Shown: piece after piece, positions 16,513-24,836 of the stretch
Layout: each line of letters opens with the position of its first letter
Position numbering within the stretch: position 1 is the first letter of the stretch
Source: Paenibacillus phytorum
GTDB taxonomy: Bacteria > Bacillota > Bacilli > Paenibacillales > NBRC-103111
Assembly (NCBI RefSeq): GCF_013141715.1
Contig: NZ_WHOA01000085.1
Span: forward strand, 62,001 to 126,000
DNA length: 64,000 bases
Reading direction: 5' to 3'
Program-made: the position numbers and the translations under genes
The notes under the pieces: model-generated
The model's input: only the letters and a program-made list of their open reading frames with translations
Told to the model about the DNA's origin: nothing
Databases searched by the model: none

Positions 16513-19194
16513 TCAAATGGCTTGAGCAACCTTTTGTTCACCGATAACACCATGCAAGATGAACGCTTGTGCTGCAGCTATTCGAGCCAATGGAATTCGG
16601 TAAGGGGAACAGCTAACATAATCCAACCCCGTCAAGTGGCAAAAGAAAATCGACTCTTTATCTCCGCCATGTTCCCCGCATATGCCCGTTTTGAGCGATG
16701 GCTTAACGAGCCTACCCGCATTCACGGCTAAGTCAATCAATTGTCCGACTCCTTCTGTGTCAAGCACTTGAAACGGATTATGCGGGAGAAGCTTCTGATC
16801 GACATAGTGGGTTAGAAATTTACCCTCCGCATCATCACGGCTATAACCATACGTCATTTGCGTCAAATCATTGGTGCCAAAAGAGAAGAAATCGGCATAG
16901 GCTACAATTTGGCGCGCAGTAAGAGCCGCTCGTGGAACCTCGATCATGGTCCCGACCTTATATGGACAATCCCGAAGTTTGTCTTTCCCCAGCACCTGTT
17001 CCGCAACGAAGTCAACAAGCTCTCTCAAAATTTTCAGTTCATTGGCATGACCCACGAGTGGAATCATGATTTCTGGAAGAACTCGAACGCCTCTGTCGAT
17101 ACAGCCTGAAGCTGCACAGAAGATGGCCTCTATCTGCATATCATAAATCTCCGGATATACAATTCCCAATCTGCAGCCCCGCTGTCCGAGCATCGGGTTA
17201 GCCTCATGGAGAGCTTGCACTTTGCGAAGCAGGTGAGCGATCTCTTCTCTTTCTAAGTCTGACGCACCTTTATTATAAGTCAGCTCCGTATGTCTTTTTT
17301 GCAGATCTTCGAGGTTCGGTAAAAACTCATGCAAAGGTGGATCCAGCAACCGAATCGTTACCGGAAGGCCATCCATCTCCTCGAACATGCCTTCAAAATC
17401 TGACTGCTGCATGGGAAGCAGCTGTGAAAGAGCCTGCAAGCGATCCTCTTTGTTATCCGCCAGGATCATTCGTTGAACGACAGGCAGACGAGTTGGTGAG
17501 AAAAACATATGCTCCGTTCGGCATAAACCGATCCCTTGAGCACCCAGCTGTCTGGCGATTTTCGCATCTTCCGGATTGTCTGCATTCGCGTATACTTTCA
17601 GCGTGCGAATATCATCCGCCCACTCCAGCATAACGAGAAGTTCATCCGTCATTCTCGCTTCATGTAAAGGCATTGCACCGATAATGACGCGCCCACTTGC
17701 GCCATCTAATGTAATCCAATCGCCTTCTTCCACGACTCTGCTTCCCGCAAACATCCGTTTCTCATCAAGCACAATTCGGACTTCTTCGCAGCCGCAAACG
17801 CAAGGTTTACCCATTCCCCTTGCCACAACAGCGGCATGACTCGTCATCCCACCGCGGCTCGTGAGCACGCCTTCCGATGCGATCACACCATGAATGTCTT
17901 CGGGTGTTGTTTCGTTTCTTGCTAGAATGACCGTCTTGCCGGCGCGGCTCCATTCTGCAGCCGTGTCTGCGTCAAATACAAGCTGTCCAACCGCGGCACC
18001 CGGCGAAGCAGGAAGTCCTTTAGCCAACACATCCTTTACAGCCTCTTCATCGATACCTCTGTGAAGCAGCTGATCAAGATGAGACACTTCGATGCGTTCA
18101 ACGGCTTCCTGCTTAGTCAGTAAACCTTCATGCACTAAATCGACGGCAATCTTGAGCGCAGCTTGGGCATTTCGTTTCCCGTTTCGGGTTTGCAGCAGGT
18201 AAAGCTTATTATTTTCAACCGTAAACTCGATATCCTGCATATCTTTGTAATGTTTCTCTAACTGCTTGGATGCCGCAAACAACTGCTCATAAATCAGGGG
18301 CATTTCGCTTTTCAGCGCGGCAATCGCCAGCGGTGTTCTGATACCGGCAACCACATCTTCCCCTTGTGCATTAATCAGGTATTCACCGAAAAATGTATTC
18401 TCACCCGTGGATGGGTTTCTCGTAAAGACAACGCCTGTACCGCAACTGCTGCCCATATTGCCAAATACCATGCTCTGAATGTTAACGGCTGTTCCCTGTT
18501 CATCTGGAATCCGATTTATTTTACGGTAAATCTGAGCTCTTTGATTGTTCCATGACTTGAATACGGCCTCAACTGCCAATCGCAACTGCTCGTAGACATG
18601 CTGTGGAAAAGCTAGGCCTGTTTTAGCCAGAATACACTTTTTGTAATCTTCGATAAGACCCTTCCAACCCTCAGCTGTAACATCCTGATCTTGCTGGGCG
18701 CCCTCTTTCTCTTTCAAACGGTGCAGCAGCTGCTCGAAATGATACCCTTCAATGCCAAGCACTACGTTACCAAACATCTGCATCAAGCGACGGTAGCAAT
18801 CATAAGCGAACTTTTCATTGTTCGTAAGAGCAGCCAACCCTTGAACGGTTACGTCGTTGAGACCTAGATTCAAAATGGTATCCATCATCCCCGGCATCGA
18901 AGAGACAGAACCGGAACGAACGGAAACAAGAAGTGGATTGTTCGCATCCCCGAATGTTTGTCCCTTTTGTTTCTCTAACTGCTTGAGAGCTGCTGCAATT
19001 TGTTCAAGCAGGTCCTCTGAGATCCGATTACCAACCTTAAAGAAAGCTAAGCAGGCCTCTGTCGTAATGGTGAAACCCGGTGGTACGGGAAGGCCGGCAC
19101 GTGTCATCTCAGCGAGATTAGCCCCCTTTCCTCCCAGTAAAGATTTCATTGAAGCATTTCCCTCCTGAAAGGGTACCACTTGTTTCTGAGTCAT
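16513..19194 (-). CDS. ppdK: pyruvate,phosphate dikinase
   Basis: An 893-residue enzyme that interconverts pyruvate + ATP + Pi and phosphoenolpyruvate + AMP + PPi. The N-terminal ATP-grasp domain begins LLGGKGANLAEMTRAGLPVPPGF. The swivelling phospho-histidine domain has GGMTSHAAVVARGMGKPCVCG near residue 450, in which T-S-H includes the regulated threonine and catalytic His. The C-terminal PEP/pyruvate barrel contains GLCRTEHMFF and SFGTNDLTQMTYGYSRDD. Length is normal. It starts inside the SR1P-like stop codon (TAATG) after AAGGAGG, so it is translationally coupled. With a GapB-type dehydrogenase and CcpN in the same operon, a gluconeogenic direction (PEP formation) is likely. Confidence 0.96.
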   Translation of the reverse strand: MTQKQVVPFQEGNASMKSLLGGKGANLAEMTRAGLPVPPGFTITTEACLAFFKVGNRISEDLLEQIAAALKQLEKQKGQTFGDANNPLLVSVRSGSVSSMPGMMDTILNLGLNDVTVQGLAALTNNEKFAYDCYRRLMQMFGNVVLGIEGYHFEQLLHRLKEKEGAQQDQDVTAEGWKGLIEDYKKCILAKTGLAFPQHVYEQLRLAVEAVFKSWNNQRAQIYRKINRIPDEQGTAVNIQSMVFGNMGSSCGTGVVFTRNPSTGENTFFGEYLINAQGEDVVAGIRTPLAIAALKSEMPLIYEQLFAASKQLEKHYKDMQDIEFTVENNKLYLLQTRNGKRNAQAALKIAVDLVHEGLLTKQEAVERIEVSHLDQLLHRGIDEEAVKDVLAKGLPASPGAAVGQLVFDADTAAEWSRAGKTVILARNETTPEDIHGVIASEGVLTSRGGMTSHAAVVARGMGKPCVCGCEEVRIVLDEKRMFAGSRVVEEGDWITLDGASGRVIIGAMPLHEARMTDELLVMLEWADDIRTLKVYANADNPEDAKIARQLGAQGIGLCRTEHMFFSPTRLPVVQRMILADNKEDRLQALSQLLPMQQSDFEGMFEEMDGLPVTIRLLDPPLHEFLPNLEDLQKRHTELTYNKGASDLEREEIAHLLRKVQALHEANPMLGQRGCRLGIVYPEIYDMQIEAIFCAASGCIDRGVRVLPEIMIPLVGHANELKILRELVDFVAEQVLGKDKLRDCPYKVGTMIEVPRAALTARQIVAYADFFSFGTNDLTQMTYGYSRDDAEGKFLTHYVDQKLLPHNPFQVLDTEGVGQLIDLAVNAGRLVKPSLKTGICGEHGGDKESIFFCHLTGLDYVSCSPYRIPLARIAAAQAFILHGVIGEQKVAQAI

Positions 19195-19370
19195 TATTTG
19201 TTAGCCTCCTTATTTTTATCGATACATTGGGTTGAATTGCACAAGCCGTAGAATTTTTTATATCCGTCCGTAGGTAACGTTGCAATCACTTCATTACATG
19301 ATTTACAAATGATAACACCAAGATCATACCGATGAATGGCCGCCAATGTTACATGGTTTGTGTTAGACAT
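19194..19370 (-). CDS. SR1P-like (GapA-binding peptide family) small protein
   Basis: A 58-residue protein. Residues ~17-53 read LGVIICKSCNEVIATLP..KKFYGLCN..QCIDKNK: two Cys pairs (C22, C25 and C44, C49) in a zinc-ribbon-like arrangement matching the SR1P family. In Bacillus subtilis the 39-residue SR1P is translated from the sRNA SR1, binds GapA and stimulates RNase J1. Here it has a ~16-residue N-terminal extension and is a regular operon gene: its start overlaps the end of gap by 22 bp and its stop overlaps the ppdK ATG. Whether it binds the adjacent Gap protein is inference. Confidence 0.75.
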   Translation of the reverse strand: MSNTNHVTLAAIHRYDLGVIICKSCNEVIATLPTDGYKKFYGLCNSTQCIDKNKEANK

Positions 19371-20398
19371 TTCGTTTCCCCCTTTAGTTGTGTGCTTTCG
19401 GCACGTGACATATGAGCTACTAAATCAATGACTCGGTTTGTGTAACCCCATTCGTTGTCATACCAGGCCAGCAGCTTAATTTGGTTTTCGTGCGTCATAA
19501 TGCTAAGACCGTCAATAATGGCAGATTTCTCATTACCTATATAATCCGCAGAAACAAGCGGCAATTCATTGTAGTCAACAAAGGTTCCTATTTGCCCAGC
19601 AATCGCCTTTTTAATAGCGAACTTCACATCATCAACGCTAACTTTACGACCGACCACCACTTGAAGATCTAACAAAGAAACATCTTGTGTTGGCACGCGA
19701 ACGGAGACGCCTTGAATTTGGGATGCGAGATGAGGAATCACATCGATAAGTGCTTTCCCCACGCCAGTTGAAGTCGGAATAATAGAATTTGTGCATGACC
19801 TCGCACGTCGAAGATCTTTATGCGGGTTATCCATATGATTTTGATCATTCGTAAAAGCATGAACCGTTGTCATCCAACCCTGTTTAACAGAAAAAGCTTC
19901 ATCTAGGATATGCAAAACTGGTGCGATACAGTTGGTTGTACAGGAAGCTGCAGATACTAAGCGATGCTGCTTGGGATCATACTTCTCTTCATTCACACCC
20001 ATGACAACTGTGAGGTCCATATTCGTCCCTGGTGCAGTAATCAAAACCTTCTTAGCTCCAGCAAATAAATGTCGTTCAGCACCATGCCGATGATTGAACT
20101 TTCCGGTTGCATCCACAACCAATTCAACACCATAATCCTCCCACGGCAATAAATCCGGCTCTCTTTCACAAATGACAGAAATCAGCTTTCCATTAATCTT
20201 CATTAAGTTGTCATTCAACACGTCAATTTTCGCGTCCCATGTGCCATGAACCGAATCATATTTCAATAAATGGGCTAACACATGAATGGGGCTTGTTGAG
20301 TTGATAACGTTGATTTCAAAATCCTGCTGCTTCTCGGTCAATGCTTTTCTCAAACAAAGCCTTCCGATTCTACCTGTACCACTAATGCCAACTCGCAT
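19349..20398 (-). CDS. gapB: GapB-type glyceraldehyde-3-phosphate dehydrogenase
   Basis: A ~349-residue GAPDH with catalytic Cys in SAASCTTNCIAP (about residue 153), Rossmann start GISGTGRIGRLCLR and C-terminal WYDNEWGYTNRVIDL. After the second beta strand it reads NVINSTSP instead of the N-D-x-T-D of glycolytic GapA, so the NAD-selecting Asp is missing; with NPHKDLRRAR this fits gluconeogenic NADP-using GapB. ATG 20398 has GGGGG six bases upstream; ATG 20404 is also in frame. The C-terminus carries a short extension (ETKCLTQTM) that overlaps the SR1P-like ORF. It is the first gene of the operon and probably repressed by CcpN, whose gene is third downstream. Confidence 0.9.
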   Translation of the reverse strand: MRVGISGTGRIGRLCLRKALTEKQQDFEINVINSTSPIHVLAHLLKYDSVHGTWDAKIDVLNDNLMKINGKLISVICEREPDLLPWEDYGVELVVDATGKFNHRHGAERHLFAGAKKVLITAPGTNMDLTVVMGVNEEKYDPKQHRLVSAASCTTNCIAPVLHILDEAFSVKQGWMTTVHAFTNDQNHMDNPHKDLRRARSCTNSIIPTSTGVGKALIDVIPHLASQIQGVSVRVPTQDVSLLDLQVVVGRKVSVDDVKFAIKKAIAGQIGTFVDYNELPLVSADYIGNEKSAIIDGLSIMTHENQIKLLAWYDNEWGYTNRVIDLVAHMSRAESTQLKGETKCLTQTM

Positions 20399-20422
20399 CT
20401 CCATCCCCCAATTTCATTATTT

Positions 20423-20433
20423 AGTATGTCATA
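20423..20433 (-). promoter_or_regulatory. CcpN-consensus site upstream of gap
   Basis: On the minus strand TATGACATACT fits the CcpN recognition pattern TRTGHYATAYW at all eleven positions. It lies ~25 bp before the gap start. A looser copy (TATGATACATT) is ~12 bp further upstream. Confidence 0.6.
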
Positions 20434-20520
20434 AATGTATCATAAGGTTATATAATGTACAATATATATTTTAAAGTTCACAAAAATATCATCATTTGTC
20501 ACTATTATAGGGACTTATTT

Positions 20521-20540
20521 TATATATGACGTCATATATA
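20521..20540. promoter_or_regulatory. 20-bp perfect palindrome upstream of gap
   Basis: TATATATGACGTCATATATA is a perfect 20-bp palindrome followed at 20541 by a half-site GCGTCATAT. A possible -10 (TATAAT on minus, 20504-20509) lies just downstream in the direction of gap. Regulator unknown; TATGAC resembles a CcpN half-site. Confidence 0.5.
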
Positions 20541-20566
20541 GCGTCATATTTAAGACACGATAGGAC

Positions 20567-20610
20567 CTCGCGCGGCGCGACGAGCTGTAAGCGACTTTTC
20601 CGCGCTTAAC
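20567..20610 (+). repeat. GC-rich dispersed repeat, copy 1
   Basis: GGCGCGACGAGCT then GTAAGCGACTTTTCCGCGCTTA resembles the reverse complement of 47891-47945. Noncoding. Confidence 0.4.
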
Positions 20611-20639
20611 GGGCGGCTTCTTTCATAACTTCCCATACA

Positions 20640-20680
20640 ATAAAGAAACCGCGTTACGACGGTTAGTCGTAACGCGGTAG
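20640..20680 (-). terminator. terminator after the carbohydrate-binding fragment
   Basis: ACCGCGTTACGAC / GTCGTAACGCGGT form a 13-bp perfect stem with a 5-nt loop; TTTCTTTATT follows on the minus strand. Confidence 0.85.
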
Positions 20681-20691
20681 ATAAAACATCA

Positions 20692-21126
20692 TCAATTAAT
20701 CTTTGTAAGACTAAAGGTGTCATTAGCAAGTGTGTACGAGTTACTACTCGGATCCTTGCCCGTTATTTGTAGTCTAAATTGTTTGTTGCCAGGTGAAGCA
20801 AAGGTCACTTCCCCAAAGCTTACTGTCGTATAGTTCGTGCTGCTCTGACGCTGATCTACTGAGTTCCCTTGAGCGATACCGTCGATATACAACTGAGCAG
20901 TGCCTCTATCGGGATGCTTTTTGACCCTTGAGCTTACGATATAAGTTCCAGCAGACGGAACATTTACTGTATATTGAATCCAATCGCCCACGGCATTAAA
21001 ATTGCCATAGCTGAGCGATCCGCCGCTAGCCGCTGCATCTGCTGAATTTACACTTGTGTCTCCGGCTGATTTATGTGGTAAAAAAGTTCTCAGCATACCT
21101 TCCCTCATTAAAACTAACCCGCGCAT
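20692..21126 (-). pseudogene. C-terminal carbohydrate-binding (CBM6/CBM35-like) fragment
   Basis: About 120 residues of a beta-sandwich domain: SLSYGNFNAVGDWIQYTVNVPSAGTYIV.., ending ..SYTLANDTFSLTKIN. This is the pattern of jelly-roll binding modules at the C-termini of secreted Paenibacillus glycosidases. The N-terminal ~25 residues are not domain-like. There is no signal peptide or catalytic domain, and the first ATG lies inside the hairpin after the upstream binding-protein gene. It therefore looks like the remnant of a larger glycosidase whose front was deleted. It still ends at a good terminator. If translated, its product would be cytoplasmic and probably non-functional. Confidence 0.65.
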
Positions 21127-21152
21127 GACTAATGAGTTCCGCCCTGCGCGGG
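21118..21152 (-). terminator. hairpin after the binding-protein gene
   Basis: CCCGCGCA / TGCGCGGG, 8-bp GC-rich stem with a large loop, followed on the minus strand by TTAGTTTTAA. A probable weak terminator. Confidence 0.5.
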
Positions 21153-21162
21153 ATTCCGCTTT

Positions 21163-22746
21163 TTATTTAAGCTTGTTCATGTAGTCGACATATTCCTTTT
21201 CGGCATCGGCGGTTGCCGGATACCATTCTTTTTCAAGGAAATCTTTAAACTCTTGCAGCGAAATAGCACCCATGACGTATTTCATCTCTCTGTCATCTTT
21301 TTTCTTTACCACATCCGGAATAGTGCTGTTCAAGTTTAAAATTTTCGGCGATCTTACGGCCGGCACATTAACGGATGTCATTTGTTTCATTGCTGTATCC
21401 AACTGCGCTTTGTATTTGCCAAGACGCTCTGGCGTGTCGGCATTTTCAATGATCGCGGGATTGCCGTCAATCGCGTTAGCGATTGTCATGTAAGTACTTG
21501 TCGTGCTTGGAAGCTTGGCTGTCTGGTCCGCTGTACGGCTAATGATCTTCGTGGAAGGTTTATAGCTATCGAATGTAAGCCCTTTCAATCCGATTTGGAA
21601 CAAGGTATTTGCTTCCGTCGTATTGCCCCAATCCAGGAATTTCAAGACAGTATCTATATTTTTGCTCGACTTGGAAATCATCCATCCGCCCCACGTTGCA
21701 GGAGTCACCCAATCCGTAGCAACACCCTTGCTATCTTTTAAAACGCCTTGATAGGTGTACTTCTTATCCGACTCTTTTTCCTTGGAAATGTTCCCCATTA
21801 CCGCGTATTGGTGAGCGTAGATGATACCGATTTTGTTTTGGTTTAGCTTTTCTTGATCCACATAAATTTTATTGATCAAAAATTCAGGATCGATCAACTT
21901 CTCATCATTCAATTGCTTTAAGTAAGTCAAGTAAGGGATATAGCCTGACATCTTTTCACGTATTTTATAGCTTCCGTCCGTGTCCTTTGCGCCATTAACA
22001 ATAGGTAGAGTGAATGCGGAAGCAAGAAAGTTTGATGCGTTCCATATCGAGTTGTTGCCTAGCGATGGATTGGAGAAGCTCAAGCAAAACGTATCCGGTT
22101 TTCCGTTGCCATCAGGATCGTTCTTTGTGAACGCCTTACAAACATTCGTAAATTCATCAAGGGTTGTAGGAGCCTTTAGATTCAACTTATCGAGCCATTG
22201 CTGATTGATCATATATCCCCAATGATTAACGACATTCGCTCTGGGAATGATGTAGGTTTTGCCATCGTTAACTGATTTGACGCCGTCCCACATTTCTTTC
22301 GTGATGTTTTTCATCAGATTGGGGTATTTGGCAATTTTGTCATCCAATGGCGCTAGAAGACCGTTTTTGGCCCAAGTTTCCATATTGGCGTCAGCGCCGC
22401 CCCAGTTGTAAACAAGATCCGGTAGATCGCCCGATGCCATTAACACCTGCAGCTTATCCACATAGTTATTGATCGGCGGAGCTTCGATGGATAATTTGAC
22501 GTTGGCCAGCTTTTCAACTTCGGCAATGACAGGATTATTTTCTAACACAATTCCGGCATTCACCCTATTAAACATCTTAATAGATACAGTCGCAGCCTTT
22601 GGACTCGAGCTTGCTGCCGAGCTGGTGCTTGTAGGTGCCGCTTCACCCTTATTGTTGTCCGTACTGGCGCCGCAGCCCGCTAAAACAGTGGCTATCAGCA
22701 TGAGACAAGCGAACGTACTTGCGAAATTTCTTCCCACCTTTTTCAT
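21163..22746 (-). CDS. ABC sugar transporter substrate-binding lipoprotein (cluster 1, SBP-A)
   Basis: A ~527-residue family 1 extracellular solute-binding protein of the large LplA/YtcQ type. The signal peptide ends in the lipobox IATVLAGC, so it is a lipoprotein on the outer face of the membrane. A calcium-loop-like DPDGNGKPDT occurs about one third along, common in this family. ATG 22746 has AGGGAG 9 bp upstream; a longer frame from 22767 does not. It follows two LplC/LplB-type permease genes. Ligand probably an oligosaccharide matching the GH130 enzyme in the cluster, perhaps a beta-mannoside, but this is inference. Confidence 0.9.
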   Translation of the reverse strand: MKKVGRNFASTFACLMLIATVLAGCGASTDNNKGEAAPTSTSSAASSSPKAATVSIKMFNRVNAGIVLENNPVIAEVEKLANVKLSIEAPPINNYVDKLQVLMASGDLPDLVYNWGGADANMETWAKNGLLAPLDDKIAKYPNLMKNITKEMWDGVKSVNDGKTYIIPRANVVNHWGYMINQQWLDKLNLKAPTTLDEFTNVCKAFTKNDPDGNGKPDTFCLSFSNPSLGNNSIWNASNFLASAFTLPIVNGAKDTDGSYKIREKMSGYIPYLTYLKQLNDEKLIDPEFLINKIYVDQEKLNQNKIGIIYAHQYAVMGNISKEKESDKKYTYQGVLKDSKGVATDWVTPATWGGWMISKSSKNIDTVLKFLDWGNTTEANTLFQIGLKGLTFDSYKPSTKIISRTADQTAKLPSTTSTYMTIANAIDGNPAIIENADTPERLGKYKAQLDTAMKQMTSVNVPAVRSPKILNLNSTIPDVVKKKDDREMKYVMGAISLQEFKDFLEKEWYPATADAEKEYVDYMNKLK

Positions 22747-22828
22747 TGTGAACACTCCCTTATACATCGAGTTTATATTTCAACTGCAAAAGATTGCAGA
22801 TAAAACCGAACTTCTGGAAATCAGCCGC

Positions 22829-23698
22829 TTAACCTTTAATCGAGCCCACGAGCATTCCCTTCATAAAAAATCTTTGCAAAAAGGGATACACAAGCACGAT
22901 CGGCAGTGTGGCAAAAATGATGATGGCCATTTTTATCGTAAATTCCGTTACGCCTGAGCTGGTATCCATCGCATCCTTCACAATGCCTCCGTCATCTACT
23001 ACCATATCCCGCAAGATCAGCATGAGCGGCCAAAGCTCCCGTTTGGAGGTATAAATAATGGCCGAGAAGAAGGTGTTCCACTGCGTCACCGCATGGAAAA
23101 TCACAAAAGTGGCAATCGCTGGCTTGGAGAGCGGGATAATAATCTTGTAAAGCACTTTAATTTCATTGGCGCCATCGATGAAAGCAGATTCTTCAAGACT
23201 CGCCGGTATGGCGCTTACAAAGTTTTTCATCAAAATCAGGTTGTAGGCGCCAAGTGCGCCGGGCAAAATCATACTCCAAAGTGTGTTATAGAGGTGCAGC
23301 GTCTTCACCAGGTAGAAATTGGGGATTAATCCACCGTTGAAAAACATCGTAAATGTGATGAGGACCAAGATCACGTTCCTGCCCTTAAGATCCGGCTTGG
23401 AGAGCGGGTACGCAGAGACAAGAAGCAAAAAGATATTTAACGCCACGCCGATAACGGTGATCAAAATGGTATTTTTATAGCCGGTCCACATAAGCGGCAT
23501 CTGAAGAATTTGTTTGTAAGCACCGAACTCGACGTGACTGGGTATCAGCTTTAAAGGATTTTGCAAATATTCCGAGTAGGGTGTAACTGAGAAGGAAGCC
23601 ACATAAAAGAACGGGAATAAGCAAGCTAAAGCGAATAGTGAGACAATGATATAGTTGAAAAAGTCAAAAACTTTATCGCCAAAGGATCGAATTATCAA
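22829..23698 (-). CDS. ABC sugar permease, LplC/YtcP-type (cluster 1)
   Basis: A 289-residue inner-membrane permease of the CUT1 family with about six transmembrane segments. The EAA loop that contacts the ATPase is visible: EESAFIDGANEIKVLYKIIIPLSKP (spans residues ~185-210). The C-terminal FFMKGMLVGSIKG is typical. It follows the LplB-type gene by 43 bp and is co-oriented. No ATP-binding subunit is in the cluster, so a shared MsmX-type ATPase elsewhere is expected. Confidence 0.92.
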   Translation of the reverse strand: MIIRSFGDKVFDFFNYIIVSLFALACLFPFFYVASFSVTPYSEYLQNPLKLIPSHVEFGAYKQILQMPLMWTGYKNTILITVIGVALNIFLLLVSAYPLSKPDLKGRNVILVLITFTMFFNGGLIPNFYLVKTLHLYNTLWSMILPGALGAYNLILMKNFVSAIPASLEESAFIDGANEIKVLYKIIIPLSKPAIATFVIFHAVTQWNTFFSAIIYTSKRELWPLMLILRDMVVDDGGIVKDAMDTSSGVTEFTIKMAIIIFATLPIVLVYPFLQRFFMKGMLVGSIKG

Positions 23699-23741
23699 TA
23701 CAGGGGCCTCCTTTTCTAATGGCCTTTACTAATGGCATATC

Positions 23742-24668
23742 TTACCAAATCCCGTCTTCTTTCAGCAGTTTGGCAATTTGGTTGCTGATGAGTATAAAGA
23801 TGAAGCCAATGACGGAGGTGAATAGCCCGACGGTTGTTCCAAAGGAGAAGCGACCTCCAAGTATACCCACTCGGTACGCATACGTTTCGAACACCTCGGA
23901 GACGTCCAGATTCATTGGGTTTTGAAGCACGAAAATTTGTTCGAAGCCATTTCCCATCAATTGACCAAGTCTCAGAATGAATAGAATGACTATCGTAGAT
24001 TTGATACCTGGCAGCGTTACGTGCAATAATCTCTGCAATCTGCTTGCCCCGTCTATACTCGCTGCCTCGTATAATTCTGAATTAATGCCTGCAATTGCAG
24101 CCAGATAAATGATGCTCCCCCATCCTGATTCCTTCCATATGCTGCTGAGCACGACGATTGGGCGGAAATAATCCGGATCGGCTAGAAAGAATACAGGATC
24201 TATGCCTAACTCTTTGAGAAAGATATTGACAATTCCCCAAGACGGGGAGAGGAAGTTGACCAGTATGCCTCCAATAACAACCCACGAAATAAAGTGAGGC
24301 AGATAGATCATGGTCTGAGTGACGCGTTGAAAACTAGCCATTCGGATTTCATTCAATAACAAAGCCAGTATGATGGGGAACGGGAACCCGAAAACGAGCC
24401 GCAATAGACCAAGGTAAAGTGAATTCCAAAACACCTTGTAAAAGTCGCTTAAGCCGAACATGTACCTGAAATTTTCCAACCCTATCCAAGGACTGTGAAG
24501 AATGCCTTTTGCAAAATTGAAATCCTTAAACGCAATCATCACCCCATACATAGGGATGTAATTGAAAACGAGGAAATAAATGACGCAGGGCAGCAATAAC
24601 AGATACAGATACTTCTTTTTGTTCAAATAACGAAATGTGCCTTTGACATTGGCAGATACGGAACTCAT
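23742..24668 (-). CDS. ABC sugar permease, LplB/YteP-type (cluster 1)
   Basis: A ~308-residue permease. The start MSSVSANVKGTFRYLNKKKY leads into TM1 (LYLLLLPCVIYFLVFNYIPM). EAA loop: YEAASIDGASRLQRLLHVTLP. The C-terminus ISNQIAKLLKEDGIW is typical of LplB proteins. ATG 24668 is preceded by GAGGTGAAGG; the open frame extends 45 codons further upstream, but that part covers promoter-like sequence and a shared regulatory box. It is the first gene of the lplB-lplC-SBP unit. Confidence 0.92.
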   Translation of the reverse strand: MSSVSANVKGTFRYLNKKKYLYLLLLPCVIYFLVFNYIPMYGVMIAFKDFNFAKGILHSPWIGLENFRYMFGLSDFYKVFWNSLYLGLLRLVFGFPFPIILALLLNEIRMASFQRVTQTMIYLPHFISWVVIGGILVNFLSPSWGIVNIFLKELGIDPVFFLADPDYFRPIVVLSSIWKESGWGSIIYLAAIAGINSELYEAASIDGASRLQRLLHVTLPGIKSTIVILFILRLGQLMGNGFEQIFVLQNPMNLDVSEVFETYAYRVGILGGRFSFGTTVGLFTSVIGFIFILISNQIAKLLKEDGIW

Positions 24669-24731
24669 TTCCTTCACCTCAAATTCTTGTTGATATGTGT
24701 TTCTGTGGCTTTCGTTCACCTCTATGAAGCA

Positions 24732-24800
24732 AGTATAGTATTTACGCAATTCGACAACATCTACGAACATTGGGAAAATGGATACTATTTTTAGGTGAGA
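24732..24800 (-). promoter_or_regulatory. promoter and YesN-type box before lplB
   Basis: Minus strand: a -10-like TATACT (24732-24737) and, 34 bp upstream of it, a ~30-bp box (24771-24800) whose core TCACCTAAAAAT is shared with 31048-31077. The same 34-bp spacing to a -10-like TATATT occurs there. Likely activation site of the adjacent AraC-type response regulator. Confidence 0.6.
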
Positions 24801-24801
24801 C

Positions 24802-24830
24802 AAAAAAAAGCCCGGATGCGATCATCCGGA
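24802..24830 (-). terminator. terminator after SBP-B
   Basis: CCGGATG-CGAT-CATCCGG with T8 on the minus strand (24802-24809). It separates the regulator/SBP-B unit from the permease unit. Confidence 0.88.
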
Positions 24831-24836
24831 CTCTGT

